Below are positions 15,536 to 24,106 of a stretch of 46,531 nucleotides of DNA, in pieces; the stretch's first letter is position 1; every line of letters starts with the position of its first letter. The notes beneath the pieces are model-generated. The model did no database searches. It was not told where the DNA came from and saw only the letters and a list, made by a program, of their open reading frames with translations. The stretch is from an uncultured Pelagibacteraceae bacterium (GTDB taxonomy: Bacteria; Pseudomonadota; Alphaproteobacteria; Pelagibacterales; Pelagibacteraceae): positions 1-46,531 of the forward strand of contig CACOAB010000006.1 of the NCBI GenBank assembly GCA_902625125.1, given 5' to 3'. The position numbers were made by a program, and so were the translations under genes.

Positions 15536-16078
15536 CTTATAAAACTCTGTTTTTTCCAAATCTAAAACTCTTTTTGATAGTTCAAAACTAAATCCTCCTC
15601 TAGCTAAAATACCCATATCTTTTTTATAAAATAGTTCACGATTATCATCTGGTCGTATTGGACCTATTCTTCTTCTTTTGCATAATTTTAAAGCTGAAAC
15701 AAAATCAGGTTCGATTTCATTTTCTTTTATTTTATCAATACTTTGCTTTATAAATTTACTATCTATACCTTTGTTTCTCAAAGATTGATTAATTTTATTT
15801 AGTGAATAACCTCTTCTTAAAAACATTCGAGCTTTTGAGTCTGAATACATTTCATCATTTAAAATTTTATTTTTTTCTAAGTTTAAAATTATTTCATCTA
15901 TGATTGAGGTTACTTCCCTTTTTGACTTTGTTCCTTTGATCTTTGTTAAATATTTTTTAAGTAAATACACTTTTAATTGTTGTTTAGAAGGATTATATTT
16001 TTCTAAGTAGGAATATGCCAGGTCTTTAAGATTTGTAGTTAAATCTTCAAAATCACTTTTATTAGCTGTGGGATTCAT
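15518..16078 (-). CDS. recX: Recombination regulator RecX
   Basis: The 186-residue protein fits RecX, which binds RecA filaments and limits or tunes recombination. It is built of helical repeats. The recognisable blocks are AYSYLEKYNPSKQQLKVYLLKK at the N-terminus (RxYS-like repeat) and RMFLRRGYSLNKINQSLRNKGID (residues about 84-106), followed by a GGFSFELSKRVLDL C-terminal repeat. recA is not adjacent here, although it often is in other bacteria. The ATG at 16078 is the natural start, divergent from the ABA4-like gene. Confidence 0.75.
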   Translation of the reverse strand: MNPTANKSDFEDLTTNLKDLAYSYLEKYNPSKQQLKVYLLKKYLTKIKGTKSKREVTSIIDEIILNLEKNKILNDEMYSDSKARMFLRRGYSLNKINQSLRNKGIDSKFIKQSIDKIKENEIEPDFVSALKLCKRRRIGPIRPDDNRELFYKKDMGILARGGFSFELSKRVLDLEKTEFYKLIKII

Positions 16079-16104
16079 TTAGTTAATATACTATATTATT
16101 TTTA

Positions 16105-16575
16105 ATGATAAATAATTTATTATCCTTGCTCACTTATGAGAATATTTATTTAGCTGCTAACTGGGGTGTTATTCCTTTTTGGCTTTTATTAATATTTATC
16201 CCTCAACATCAGATAACGAATTTCTTAACACAATCTATAATTCCACCATTACTTTTAGGAGCTGGTTATGCTTATTTATCTTACCTAATTTATTTAGAGG
16301 GAGACATTCTGTCTGGATTTGAATTATATAATGGCCTAGACGGTCTCTATTCAATGTTTGCGAATGAGGCTTTATTGCTAATTTTTTGGCTACATTTTTT
16401 AGCGATCAGCCTATTCGCAGGTTCTTGGATTGTGAGAGATAGTAAAAGGTATTTCATCCCAAAAATTGTTAGCATTCCATCTTTAATACTTACTTATTTC
16501 ACTGGTCCAATTGGATTAGTAGTCTATTGGTTTATAAGAATTTTCTTTGCTAAAAAAATAAGTTTTAATGATTAA
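16105..16575 (+). CDS. ABA4-like (DUF4281) membrane protein
   Basis: This 156-residue protein with four hydrophobic helices resembles the ABA4-like family. The second half is characteristic: SMFANEALLLIFWLHFLAIS followed by LFAGSWIVRDSKRY and a TYFTGPIGLVVYWFIR ending. In plants the family is needed for neoxanthin formation; in bacteria the function is unknown. Many marine members sit near carotenoid or light-related genes, but no carotenoid gene is seen here. It overlaps the next gene by 8 bases. Confidence 0.7.
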   Translation: MINNLLSLLTYENIYLAANWGVIPFWLLLIFIPQHQITNFLTQSIIPPLLLGAGYAYLSYLIYLEGDILSGFELYNGLDGLYSMFANEALLLIFWLHFLAISLFAGSWIVRDSKRYFIPKIVSIPSLILTYFTGPIGLVVYWFIRIFFAKKISFND

Positions 16576-17155
16576 ACCATTTGATTTTTATTTCGATTTT
16601 GTAAGTCCATATTCATTTCTTGCACACAAAGAAATAAGAAAAATTGAAAATAGAGAAAATATAAGAGTTAGATACAATCCAGTCCTTTTGGGAGGATTGC
16701 ATAATTTACATGGGATTAAGGCTCCAGCTTTTATACCTGCGAAAGCTAGACATATGATCAGAGATTGTAAGTTAATAGCTGAAAAAAATGATGTTAGATT
16801 TAAGTTCAATTCCTACTTTCCAATTCGTAGCTTAAATTTAATGCGTGGCGTTTTAGTTGCCGAAGAAGACAACATTAAAAATTATTATATCGACAGTATC
16901 TTTAACACAATTTGGCAAGACGGATTAAATATGAATGACGACATTATCATTCAAAAAGTATTAAAAAATTTAAGCGTAAATCCAAAAACATTTGTACTGA
17001 GATCAACTTCATCTCTTATCAAGGACTCATTAAGAAAAAAAACTAGTGATGCGTACCAAAAAGGTGTTTTTGGAGCACCCACATTTGTTGCTAATAATAA
17101 AATTTTTTGGGGACAGGATAGAATTGAATTTGTATTAAAAGAAGCAAGTAAATAA
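16568..17155 (+). CDS. DsbA-like 2-hydroxychromene-2-carboxylate isomerase
   Basis: The 195-residue protein belongs to the kappa-GST/DsbA thioredoxin-fold family. It opens with FYFDFVSPYSFLAHKE, where Ser replaces the DsbA CxxC at the glutathione-binding site, contains the helical insert with PIRSLNLMRG, and ends with the thioredoxin-like FGAPTFVANNKIFWGQDR. Known members isomerise 2-hydroxychromene-2-carboxylate using glutathione. No aromatic degradation genes are nearby, so the real substrate may differ. It overlaps the ABA4-like gene and ends one base before the convergent rhodanese gene. Confidence 0.82.
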   Translation: MIKPFDFYFDFVSPYSFLAHKEIRKIENRENIRVRYNPVLLGGLHNLHGIKAPAFIPAKARHMIRDCKLIAEKNDVRFKFNSYFPIRSLNLMRGVLVAEEDNIKNYYIDSIFNTIWQDGLNMNDDIIIQKVLKNLSVNPKTFVLRSTSSLIKDSLRKKTSDAYQKGVFGAPTFVANNKIFWGQDRIEFVLKEASK

Positions 17156-17156
17156 A

Positions 17157-17555
17157 TTATTTTTTTTCTTTATTTACAACTTTAAAACCGTTTTTTTTCA
17201 AAGCATCAAATCCACCATCCACATGAGCCACATTCTGAAATCCCATTTCAATAAGAGATTTAGTAGCAAGAGCCGACCGTAAACCTATGGCGCAAAATAA
17301 AACCATTTTTTTCATGTCTTTAATTTTATTAGCTTTGTAATATGAACTCTCTGGATCTAACCAAAATTCAAGCATTCCCCTGGGTATATGCTTAGAGTTT
17401 TCAATAGTACCCTCTTTCCATAATTCCCTTATATCTCTAACATCGATTAAGGTAATTTCTTTTTTTTCAATTAAACTTTTTACCTCGACAGGGCTTAAAG
17501 ATTGAATTTTTTTTTGTGCTTCTTCAACTAAAGTTTGAGATGATTTAATACTCAT
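17157..17555 (-). CDS. Rhodanese-domain protein
   Basis: This single rhodanese domain of 132 residues has the structural motif TLIDVRDIRELWKEGTI and the active-site loop with persulfide cysteine FCAIGLRSALAT (Cys88). The six-residue CAIGLR loop is the sulfurtransferase type and not the longer phosphatase type. The N-terminus has no signal peptide, so it is cytoplasmic. The sulfur donor and acceptor are unknown. It is divergent from the glycosyltransferase-like gene, with a 38-base shared upstream region. Confidence 0.85.
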   Translation of the reverse strand: MSIKSSQTLVEEAQKKIQSLSPVEVKSLIEKKEITLIDVRDIRELWKEGTIENSKHIPRGMLEFWLDPESSYYKANKIKDMKKMVLFCAIGLRSALATKSLIEMGFQNVAHVDGGFDALKKNGFKVVNKEKK

Positions 17556-17593
17556 AGATGAAAGTAATAAACTAATATATATACATTACTATA

Positions 17594-18616
17594 ATGAAAA
17601 ATATTAAGAATTCAAATAAATCTAGTTTTTTTAAAAAATTATTTATAAAAATATCTAGAAAATTAGGTTATGAAATTATTGATCAAAATAATTTTGAAAT
17701 TATAACTTCTAATAAAAAGATTGGTGATCATTTAAGTACGCTAGGTCATAATTCGATTAACCTTCCTTTAGGAGAGATAAAAATAACTCGTCAAGTCAGA
17801 GCTTTAGATATAATCATAAGAACGTGTGCGAGTGTCAACATGTTAACTCAAAATAAATCTAGATTATTTGAAAAAGATAAAATTGAATATACGATTAGAA
17901 CAATTAGGTCGTTATTAAATGCAGCTAATGATTTTGCGCTGAAAAAACTTAAAATTAAATTTAAAGTGATTGATCATAATTCCACTAAAGAAAACTTAAA
18001 TGCAATAGATAACACATTTAAAAAATTCAATAAAGAATATACATTGATTAATCTAGATGTTTCTAAATTCAAAAATCAAATAGAAAAAATAAATCAAAGG
18101 GGTGAAGAAGTAAGTGCAAATCAAATGTCGAATATGGCAAATATTCATCAATCACTTTTGGAAACAAAATCTTGTGAGGATTTAATTTATTTTGTGGAAG
18201 ATGATTATATACATAAAAAAGAGTCTTTAAGAGAGATGGTTTTTACTTATGAGCGAATAGCTTCTCAATTAAACAAGGAAATTATTATTTGTCCTGCTGA
18301 TTATCCTTATTTATATGCTAAATGTGAAATGACACAAAATTTTTTAGGAGAAAATTATCATTGGCGAAGAGTGAATGAGTCTCTGTGCACTTTTTTAACT
18401 AGTAAAATAATTATTGAAAGATATTGGAAAAAATATGAAAGCATGTGTAAAAAAGAACATGCTCCTTTCGAAAAACCCTTACATAATATTTATGAAAAAG
18501 AATTATGTATATCGCCCATTCCCTCATTAGCTATACATTTTACGAATATAAATTCAATTTTTGGGTTATCACCAAATACAAATTGGGATAAATTGTGGAA
18601 AGAAAATGAAAATTAG
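17594..18616 (+). CDS. Glycosyltransferase-like protein of unknown specificity
   Basis: The 340-residue protein has a basic N-terminus (FKKLFIKISRKLGYEIIDQ) of the sort found before many cell-surface sugar enzymes in this group. A central part with alternating strands and helices carries LIYFVEDDYIHKKESL near residue 195, which looks like the acidic metal/nucleotide-sugar motif of a GT-A glycosyltransferase. A downstream CPADYPYLYAK block and a HWRRVNESLCTFLTS block are conserved-looking. I cannot name a family with certainty. It overlaps the following exported-protein gene by 11 bases, implying a joint envelope function. Confidence 0.65.
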   Translation: MKNIKNSNKSSFFKKLFIKISRKLGYEIIDQNNFEIITSNKKIGDHLSTLGHNSINLPLGEIKITRQVRALDIIIRTCASVNMLTQNKSRLFEKDKIEYTIRTIRSLLNAANDFALKKLKIKFKVIDHNSTKENLNAIDNTFKKFNKEYTLINLDVSKFKNQIEKINQRGEEVSANQMSNMANIHQSLLETKSCEDLIYFVEDDYIHKKESLREMVFTYERIASQLNKEIIICPADYPYLYAKCEMTQNFLGENYHWRRVNESLCTFLTSKIIIERYWKKYESMCKKEHAPFEKPLHNIYEKELCISPIPSLAIHFTNINSIFGLSPNTNWDKLWKENEN

Positions 18617-19175
18617 TAAAATATTAATTATATTATATCTATTATCATTCAATATTTTAAATAGTAATGAGATAAATTTAAGTAAAAATTATCTTACCAT
18701 TAAAGACTTTCTAATCCTCAAATTCGAACTATTTCTAGGTAATAATATTAACAATTTATTTATAGGTGGGGGTTTAACTAATGTTGCTTACCAAAATATA
18801 AATTACACAGTTAAAATTGACAAAAAAGATAATATTGAAATTATTTTGGACGCCGTAATGAATAAACAAAGATACAAAGCTAAAAAATACTCTCCTAAGA
18901 TCACTGATTGCAATCAGGTTAGAAATAAAATATTTTTAAACAAATATGGTTACAGTTTTTTGACCCGAAAATACAATAATTTAGTCAACGAAGACAGTCT
19001 TGCTGAAAAGTTAAACAATACTATTTTAAATATTTCTTCAATAGAAGATAATTTAAAAGATCAAATACTTGAAAAAACTAGAATTAAAATAAATATTATT
19101 CACCCAAAAATAGTTAATAATTTGTCTTGTGGTGGAAGACTAATTGATAACGAACTCAAACTCGTATTGAAATAA
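18606..19175 (+). CDS. Exported protein of unknown function
   Basis: The ATG at 18606 gives a clear signal peptide (MKISKILIILYLLSFNILNS) and a 189-residue precursor; an earlier in-frame start inside the preceding gene was rejected. The mature part is lysine- and asparagine-rich and contains KRYSPKI-like basic segments and two cysteines (TDCNQV, LSCGGR) that could form a disulfide in the periplasm. I recognise no domain. It ends inside a strong bidirectional terminator. Confidence 0.7.
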   Translation: MKISKILIILYLLSFNILNSNEINLSKNYLTIKDFLILKFELFLGNNINNLFIGGGLTNVAYQNINYTVKIDKKDNIEIILDAVMNKQRYKAKKYSPKITDCNQVRNKIFLNKYGYSFLTRKYNNLVNEDSLAEKLNNTILNISSIEDNLKDQILEKTRIKINIIHPKIVNNLSCGGRLIDNELKLVLK

Positions 19176-19201
19176 AGGCCTCTATCATGAGGCCTTTATT
19201 T
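19170..19201. terminator. Bidirectional intrinsic terminator
   Basis: AAATAAAGGCCTC (19170-19182) and GAGGCCTTTATTT (19189-19201) form a perfect 13-bp stem around a 6-base loop, with A/T-rich flanks on both strands. It separates the convergent exported-protein gene and amtB, and includes the stop codon of the former. Confidence 0.85.
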
Positions 19202-19225
19202 ATTCTAACGAGGGGACTGTTAAAA

Positions 19226-20515
19226 TTAGTCTCGAATTGAATATGCTGAAACACCTATTTCAGCTTTATCAGTACCTTGTTTTTCTGCTGCCTTACTTAT
19301 TCTTAATCCAACAGTTGTCTTCAATGCTGTAAATAAAGCGTATGAAAGCACAAAACTAAAAGCACAAACTGAAATTGTTCCAATTAATTGTGTTCCAAAT
19401 GCTGTATCTGAATTACTTACTGGCACAACTAATGTTCCGAAAATTCCAGCAAACATGTGCACAGGAATGGCTCCGACTACATCGTCTAAACCAAAGCTTT
19501 CTAACATTTTTGTTCCGAAGTACATTATTAAAGCACCTATAGAACCAATCACGATTGCTAAACCAGGTGTTGGTGCTAATGGTTCTGCGGTAATTGCTAC
19601 TAGTCCTGCAAGCGCACCATTTAACATCATAATGATATCTGTTTTCCCACCAATTAATCTAGTTACTACTGCACCAGTTACTGTTCCAGCAGCTCCTGCT
19701 AAATGTGTATTAACTGCAATTTTTGAAATTGCGTTAACATCATCAAAAGTTCCCATTGCTAATTGGCTAAATCCATTAAAACCAAACCAACCAAACCATA
19801 AAAGGAAAGTACCTAAAGTTACTAGTGGAATACTTGAAGCTGCAAATGGTACCATTACCCTTTTACCGCCGCTTGAAGTAAATCTTCCTTCTCTAGCTCC
19901 TAAAACTATTATTCCAGCTAAAGCAGCTGCTCCACCGCATGCGTGAACAATTGTTGAACCAGCAAAATCAGAAAAGCCAGCGGCACTTAACCAACCGCCT
20001 CCCCATTGCCAACCCATAGATATTGGATAAATTAATCCAGACATAACTACTGCGAAAGCAAAGAAAGGCCAGATCTTTATTCTCTCTGCTACAGCACCAG
20101 AAACAATTGAAACTGTGGCACAAACAAACATTGTTTGAAAAAACCAATCAGAACTATCCGAATAACCTGTTCCTACCTCTGATCCGTCGCTCCAAATTGA
20201 AAATGATCCAATGTAGCCTCCTTCGGGAATGCCGTAAGCAATATTATAACCGAATAAGAAAAATATAATTGAGCAAATGGCGAATTTACCTATATTTTTC
20301 GCGCCAATTGTCGATACACTCTTAGTGGTTACTAAACCACTCTCAAGCATACAAAAACCAGCTGCCATGAATGCTACTAGAACACCTCCAATATAAAATC
20401 CTAAGGAATTAAAAATGTATTGTCCTTCTTCAGACATTGTGCTTTCCGCGAAACTGTTAGAGCTTGCGAGTAAAGCAAAAATACAACTTAAAAAAATTAA
20501 AGTTATTTTTTTCAT
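19226..20515 (-). CDS. amtB: Ammonium transporter (AmtB family)
   Basis: This 429-residue inner-membrane ammonium channel has a cleavable signal peptide (MKKITLIFLSCIFALLASSNSFA), as in many Amt proteins, and eleven expected helices. The twin pore histidines are in place: His191 in STIVHACGGAAALAG and His353 in GAIPVHMFAGIFGTL. AGFCMLESGLV at the first helix and the Phe-gate region also fit. The Shine-Dalgarno GGAGG lies at 20523-20527. No glnK gene is adjacent, so regulation by a PII protein would be in trans. Confidence 0.95.
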   Translation of the reverse strand: MKKITLIFLSCIFALLASSNSFAESTMSEEGQYIFNSLGFYIGGVLVAFMAAGFCMLESGLVTTKSVSTIGAKNIGKFAICSIIFFLFGYNIAYGIPEGGYIGSFSIWSDGSEVGTGYSDSSDWFFQTMFVCATVSIVSGAVAERIKIWPFFAFAVVMSGLIYPISMGWQWGGGWLSAAGFSDFAGSTIVHACGGAAALAGIIVLGAREGRFTSSGGKRVMVPFAASSIPLVTLGTFLLWFGWFGFNGFSQLAMGTFDDVNAISKIAVNTHLAGAAGTVTGAVVTRLIGGKTDIIMMLNGALAGLVAITAEPLAPTPGLAIVIGSIGALIMYFGTKMLESFGLDDVVGAIPVHMFAGIFGTLVVPVSNSDTAFGTQLIGTISVCAFSFVLSYALFTALKTTVGLRISKAAEKQGTDKAEIGVSAYSIRD

Positions 20516-20620
20516 AATTTTACCTCCATTAATTAATTTTTTTTAGTTCTTTTACTTTGAATTAATTTCTAGAAGTAACGATATGACGTGGATTTAGCTA
20601 TGCAGTTTTTGCAAGTAGTT

Positions 20621-20651
20621 AGCCCTTATTTGAGATTATCAAATAAGGGCT
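20621..20651 (-). terminator. Intrinsic terminator of the HU gene
   Basis: AGCCCTTATTTG (20621-20632) and CAAATAAGGGCT (20640-20651) form a perfect 12-bp stem with a 7-base loop, 15 bases downstream of the HU gene stop. The T-run after it on the minus strand is weak, so termination may be partial. It lies between HU and amtB, both on the minus strand. Confidence 0.7.
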
Positions 20652-20665
20652 AAATAAATAAACGT

Positions 20666-20941
20666 TTATCGATTAAACATTTCTTTTAAGCTTTTAGCAG
20701 GTAAAAACTTTACTTTTTGTGATGCAGCGATTTGAATTGACTCACCTGTTCTAGGGTTTCTTCCCACTCTAGCTTTTCTCTTTGCTACTTTATAAGTACC
20801 AAAGCCAGCTATTTTTACAGTATCGTCATTTTTCAAAGCATCTAAAATAATAGTCGTTATTGAATCAAAAGTTCTTTCAGCATCAGCTTTACTTTGACCC
20901 AAAGTTGACGATATTTTCGCTACTAGTTGTTTTTTATTCAT
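20666..20941 (-). CDS. hup: DNA-binding protein HU
   Basis: The 91-residue histone-like protein starts MNKKQLVAKIS and carries the HU/IHF beta-arm signature GRNPRTGESIQIAASQKVKF, with the intercalating proline in NPRTG. The C-terminal FLPAKSLKEMFNR fits HU rather than IHF. It bends and compacts DNA as a dimer. It has its own long upstream region (147 bases) containing a 14-bp palindrome and its own terminator, so it is monocistronic. Confidence 0.93.
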   Translation of the reverse strand: MNKKQLVAKISSTLGQSKADAERTFDSITTIILDALKNDDTVKIAGFGTYKVAKRKARVGRNPRTGESIQIAASQKVKFLPAKSLKEMFNR

Positions 20942-21026
20942 TTTATGCCCCTTTATTGGTTAATTTCTAATCTGCAGAAAAACCCAGTAAAATCAATGTT
21001 TTTTTGGTGTTTCACGTAAATGTTAA

Positions 21027-21040
21027 CACAATATATTGTG
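21027..21040. promoter_or_regulatory. Perfect 14-bp palindrome upstream of hup
   Basis: CACAATATATTGTG is its own reverse complement and lies about 86 bases before the HU start, just after TTGAGG on the minus strand. It could be an operator or part of the promoter, with TATATT as a -10. No regulator is assigned. Confidence 0.35.
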
Positions 21041-21088
21041 CCTCAAAAAGTGTTGATTTTATTGACTTTTTTAGCTTAAAAAAGTGGC

Positions 21089-22207
21089 TTAAAACAAGCC
21101 TAAATCTTTAAGGTCATTAAATGTTGTGAAAAACATTAAAGAAAGTAGCAAAAATAACCCGATTCGAAAAAAACCTTCCTGAGTTCTTTGGGTCAGAGGA
21201 CGACCTAAAATCTTTTCGAAAGCGTAAAACATTAAATGTCCACCATCTAACATTGGAATTGGCAAAAGATTAATAAATCCTAAACTTATGGAAATATAAG
21301 CCATAATGCTGAGGAAAGCGACAACTCCAAACTTAGCGACCTGACCCGTTATTTTGGCAATTTTAATAGGGCCGCCTAATTGAGAGGTATCCCCTGTCCC
21401 TTTAAACATAGATATTACAAATTCCCATGATGCCTCAATAACAAACCATGTTTCTTTTACTGCATAATATAATGCTGTAGCGGGTCCTAATCTCTGCCTA
21501 TTTATTTCCTCATTTAACGGAGCAACTTTTATTCCTATTATCTTCTTATTAATCTTATTTCCTAATGAGTCTTTTCCCTCAATAAATTTTGGTTTTACTC
21601 TCAAAGTTAATTTATCATCATTCCTAAGGACTTTTATATCAATAGTTTCTGAGGATGAAGCATTTATAAAAGTGGAAACCTCCATTATACTTTTTACTTC
21701 TCTATTATTAATCGATTGAATTACGTCACCTGATTTTATTCCTGCAATATAAGCTGGGCTTTCAGGCTGCACTTCTTGTATTTGCGCAGGTGTAAAATCT
21801 TTACCTGCAAACATATAAATAAAAGCGAAAATTACTATTGCTAGTAAAAAGTTGGCGAATGGTCCTGCTGCTACAATTAAGGATCTTTGATAAATAGGTT
21901 TTACCACAAATAGTTTTTTTCTATCTTCCTCATTATACTCTTTTAAAAGCTCTTCTTGCTCTGCTTGGCTGAAAACATTTCTATCTCCAAAAAATTTAAC
22001 ATAACCGCCTAAGGGTACTGCACAAAACTTCCATCTCGTTCCTGATTTATCGTAAAAGCCAAACAGTTCCTTGCCGAAACCTATTGAAAAATCAGTAACA
22101 CCAACACCATATTTTTTGGCAAAATAATAATGGCCATACTCATGTATGAAAACAACGATAGTAAGTAAAATTATAAATGGGATTATAAAAGATATTAAAA
22201 TTTCCAC
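21089..22207 (-). CDS. rseP: RIP-type zinc metalloprotease RseP/MmpA (site-2 protease)
   Basis: This 372-residue intramembrane protease has the zinc motif HEYGH (residues 22-26) in the first transmembrane helix, a PDZ domain around residues 115-200 (PAYIAGIKSGDVIQSINNREV), and the third zinc ligand in LLPIPMLDGGHL near residue 313. The family cleaves membrane-bound anti-sigma factors and leftover signal peptides. The start is GTG at 22207 and overlaps the lysR 3' end by 13 bases. No outer-membrane assembly gene (bamA) follows here, although one often does in other proteobacteria. Confidence 0.92.
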   Translation of the reverse strand: MEILISFIIPFIILLTIVVFIHEYGHYYFAKKYGVGVTDFSIGFGKELFGFYDKSGTRWKFCAVPLGGYVKFFGDRNVFSQAEQEELLKEYNEEDRKKLFVVKPIYQRSLIVAAGPFANFLLAIVIFAFIYMFAGKDFTPAQIQEVQPESPAYIAGIKSGDVIQSINNREVKSIMEVSTFINASSSETIDIKVLRNDDKLTLRVKPKFIEGKDSLGNKINKKIIGIKVAPLNEEINRQRLGPATALYYAVKETWFVIEASWEFVISMFKGTGDTSQLGGPIKIAKITGQVAKFGVVAFLSIMAYISISLGFINLLPIPMLDGGHLMFYAFEKILGRPLTQRTQEGFFRIGLFLLLSLMFFTTFNDLKDLGLF

Positions 22208-23085
22208 TCGTTAACCTTTGTAAATATAAAGTTTCTAAAAGCCATCAATCTTGCATTATTTTTTAAAGATGCTGGATAAACAAAATGTGTTTCTGTAGGT
22301 TTGCCTGTTTCCTCTGGTAAAACCTTTGTAATATTATTTACATTATGTGCAATATAATCTGGTAAAGCAGCTAAACCTACACCACTTTGTACTGCTAACA
22401 GTAATCCATAAACACTGTTTACTTTCATAATTGATTTTCTTTTTTTTCCCTCTTTAATACCATGTTTTAGAACCCAGTCTGGATTATAAACTGGCGACGG
22501 TGCTCCTTTTCCATAAGTGATGAATTTATGTTTATCCAAATCTTTTACTGTTTTTGGATAACCATTTTTTTGTAAATAATCATTAGATCCATAAATATGA
22601 TAATTAAAATCAACAAATTTTTTTTGAATTAAATTTAATTGTTTGGGTCTTCTCATTCTTATTGCGACGTCTGCCTCTCGTGTGCTTAAATCAAGTTCTT
22701 TGTCATCAAATATTAATTCGATTTCAATATCTGGATGTAAATCCATAAACTCTTTTATTCTAGGTGTAAGCCATGTAGTTCCAAAACTAACAACTGTTGT
22801 AACTGTTAGTTTTCCATTGAGTTTATCTTTATGTCCGCTTAGATTAGACTCAACATCTTTTAATTTTGAAATAATCTCATGTGCTGACTTATATAGATAC
22901 TCACCATTTTCGGTCAAAACTAAACCTCTCGCATGTCTTTCAAAAAGTTGAACTTTTAGATCGCCCTCTAATGCCTGAATTTGGCGGCTTATAGCTGATT
23001 GGCTTAGATTTAATATTGTGGAGGCTTTGGTAAAACTAGACGCTTCTGCAACAGTATGAAATATTTTTAATTTGTCCCAATCCAT
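22195..23085 (-). CDS. LysR-family transcriptional regulator
   Basis: The 296-residue protein has an N-terminal winged helix (residues 1-60; SFTKASTILNLSQSAISRQIQALE recognition region) and a periplasmic-binding-like effector domain from about residue 90. LTVTTVVSFGTTWLTPRI and SGVGLAALPDYI are typical LysR effector-domain landmarks. It lies 19 bases downstream of acuI, which it may control, and overlaps rseP. LysR regulators usually act on a divergent neighbour; here all neighbours are co-directional, so the target and ligand are uncertain. Confidence 0.9.
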   Translation of the reverse strand: MDWDKLKIFHTVAEASSFTKASTILNLSQSAISRQIQALEGDLKVQLFERHARGLVLTENGEYLYKSAHEIISKLKDVESNLSGHKDKLNGKLTVTTVVSFGTTWLTPRIKEFMDLHPDIEIELIFDDKELDLSTREADVAIRMRRPKQLNLIQKKFVDFNYHIYGSNDYLQKNGYPKTVKDLDKHKFITYGKGAPSPVYNPDWVLKHGIKEGKKRKSIMKVNSVYGLLLAVQSGVGLAALPDYIAHNVNNITKVLPEETGKPTETHFVYPASLKNNARLMAFRNFIFTKVNEWKF

Positions 23086-23104
23086 AGATAGGTTTAATTA
23101 TAAT

Positions 23105-24106
23105 TTATTTATTTGGGTTTACTATAGCTCTTCCAAAAAACTCTCCTTTAAGAAGTTTAGGATATGTCTCTAAAAGTTCAGTAAATGAAAGCTCTTTAGT
23201 GAAGGATTTAACTTTAGAAAAATCTATTAACTTAGATACCTCACCCCAAACAAATTCTCTTCGTTTAATTGAAGATCCTGACGAATCAACTCCCCAGAGC
23301 TTAACTCCTCTTATTATAAATGGCATTACAGTAGTGTTAATTTTAATACCACCAGCATTTCCACAAGCAGCTACTATTCCTCCTGGTTTTGTTTGAGCAA
23401 ATATTTTTGTTAAAGATGAACCCCCAACTGTATCTACCACTCCGTCCCACAATCCTTTTTCTAATAATTTACTTTCTCCCTCAAACTCTTTTCGATCAAT
23501 AATATTTTTTGCACCTAAATCTTTTAAGTAATCGTTCTTATCTTTTTTACCTGTTACAGCATTCACGTTATATCCCATTTTTGATAAAATCATTACTGCA
23601 ATACTTCCGACACCACCAGTTGCACCTGTAACTAAAACGTCTTTAACTTTTTCACCTAATAGTAATTCTTCTTTCGCTTTTACAGCAAAAGAGCAAAGTA
23701 AAGCTGTAAAACCTGCTGTTCCCAACATCATAGCTTTATGAGAGTCTAAATCTTTTGGTATCTTAATTAAAAAATTCGAGTCAACTTTAGCGTATTGTGA
23801 AAACCCTCCAAAATATGCTTCTCCTACTCTAAATCCTGTGAGAATTACTTTATCATCTTTTGAAAATTTATTATCTTCACTTTCTACAACTGTCCCAGAA
23901 AAATCTATTCCCGGAACAAAAGGAAATTTTCTAACGATCTTTCCTCCATCATTTAAAATCAAAGCGTCTTTATAATTTAAGCTTGAATAATCAACTTTGA
24001 CTAATACATTACCATCTTTTAATTGGCTTTTATCTATTTCTTTAATTTCTCTTGTGAATTTTTCGTTTTGATTATCAATTACTATAGCTTTGAACTTATC
24101 AGACAT
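23105..24106 (-). CDS. acuI: Acrylyl-CoA reductase AcuI (YhdH-type MDR)
   Basis: This zinc-independent medium-chain reductase has 333 residues with YSSLNYKDALI and VPGIDFSGTV in the N-terminal catalytic domain, a nucleotide-binding motif VTGATGGVGSIAV (residues 159-171), and the YhdH/AcuI-specific segments GLWDGVVDTVGG and RGVKLWGVDSS. AcuI reduces the toxic acryloyl-CoA made during dimethylsulfoniopropionate (DMSP) catabolism to propionyl-CoA with NADPH. This is relevant to marine SAR11 cells, which consume DMSP. Its ATG directly abuts the folE stop, so it is probably co-transcribed with folE. No DMSP lyase or demethylase is in the window. Confidence 0.85.
   Translation of the reverse strand: MSDKFKAIVIDNQNEKFTREIKEIDKSQLKDGNVLVKVDYSSLNYKDALILNDGGKIVRKFPFVPGIDFSGTVVESEDNKFSKDDKVILTGFRVGEAYFGGFSQYAKVDSNFLIKIPKDLDSHKAMMLGTAGFTALLCSFAVKAKEELLLGEKVKDVLVTGATGGVGSIAVMILSKMGYNVNAVTGKKDKNDYLKDLGAKNIIDRKEFEGESKLLEKGLWDGVVDTVGGSSLTKIFAQTKPGGIVAACGNAGGIKINTTVMPFIIRGVKLWGVDSSGSSIKRREFVWGEVSKLIDFSKVKSFTKELSFTELLETYPKLLKGEFFGRAIVNPNK

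Noticed and set aside
19455-19946. 163-codon open frame antisense to amtB
   Set aside because: It is rich in Pro, Ala and Thr as expected from the mirror of a hydrophobic Gly/Ala-rich gene, and it has no ribosome site.
20582-20620. Glutamine riboswitch or sigma-54 site upstream of amtB
   Set aside because: A TGCAGTTTTTGCA element is visible, but neither glutamine-riboswitch core blocks nor a GG-N10-GC promoter pattern is present.
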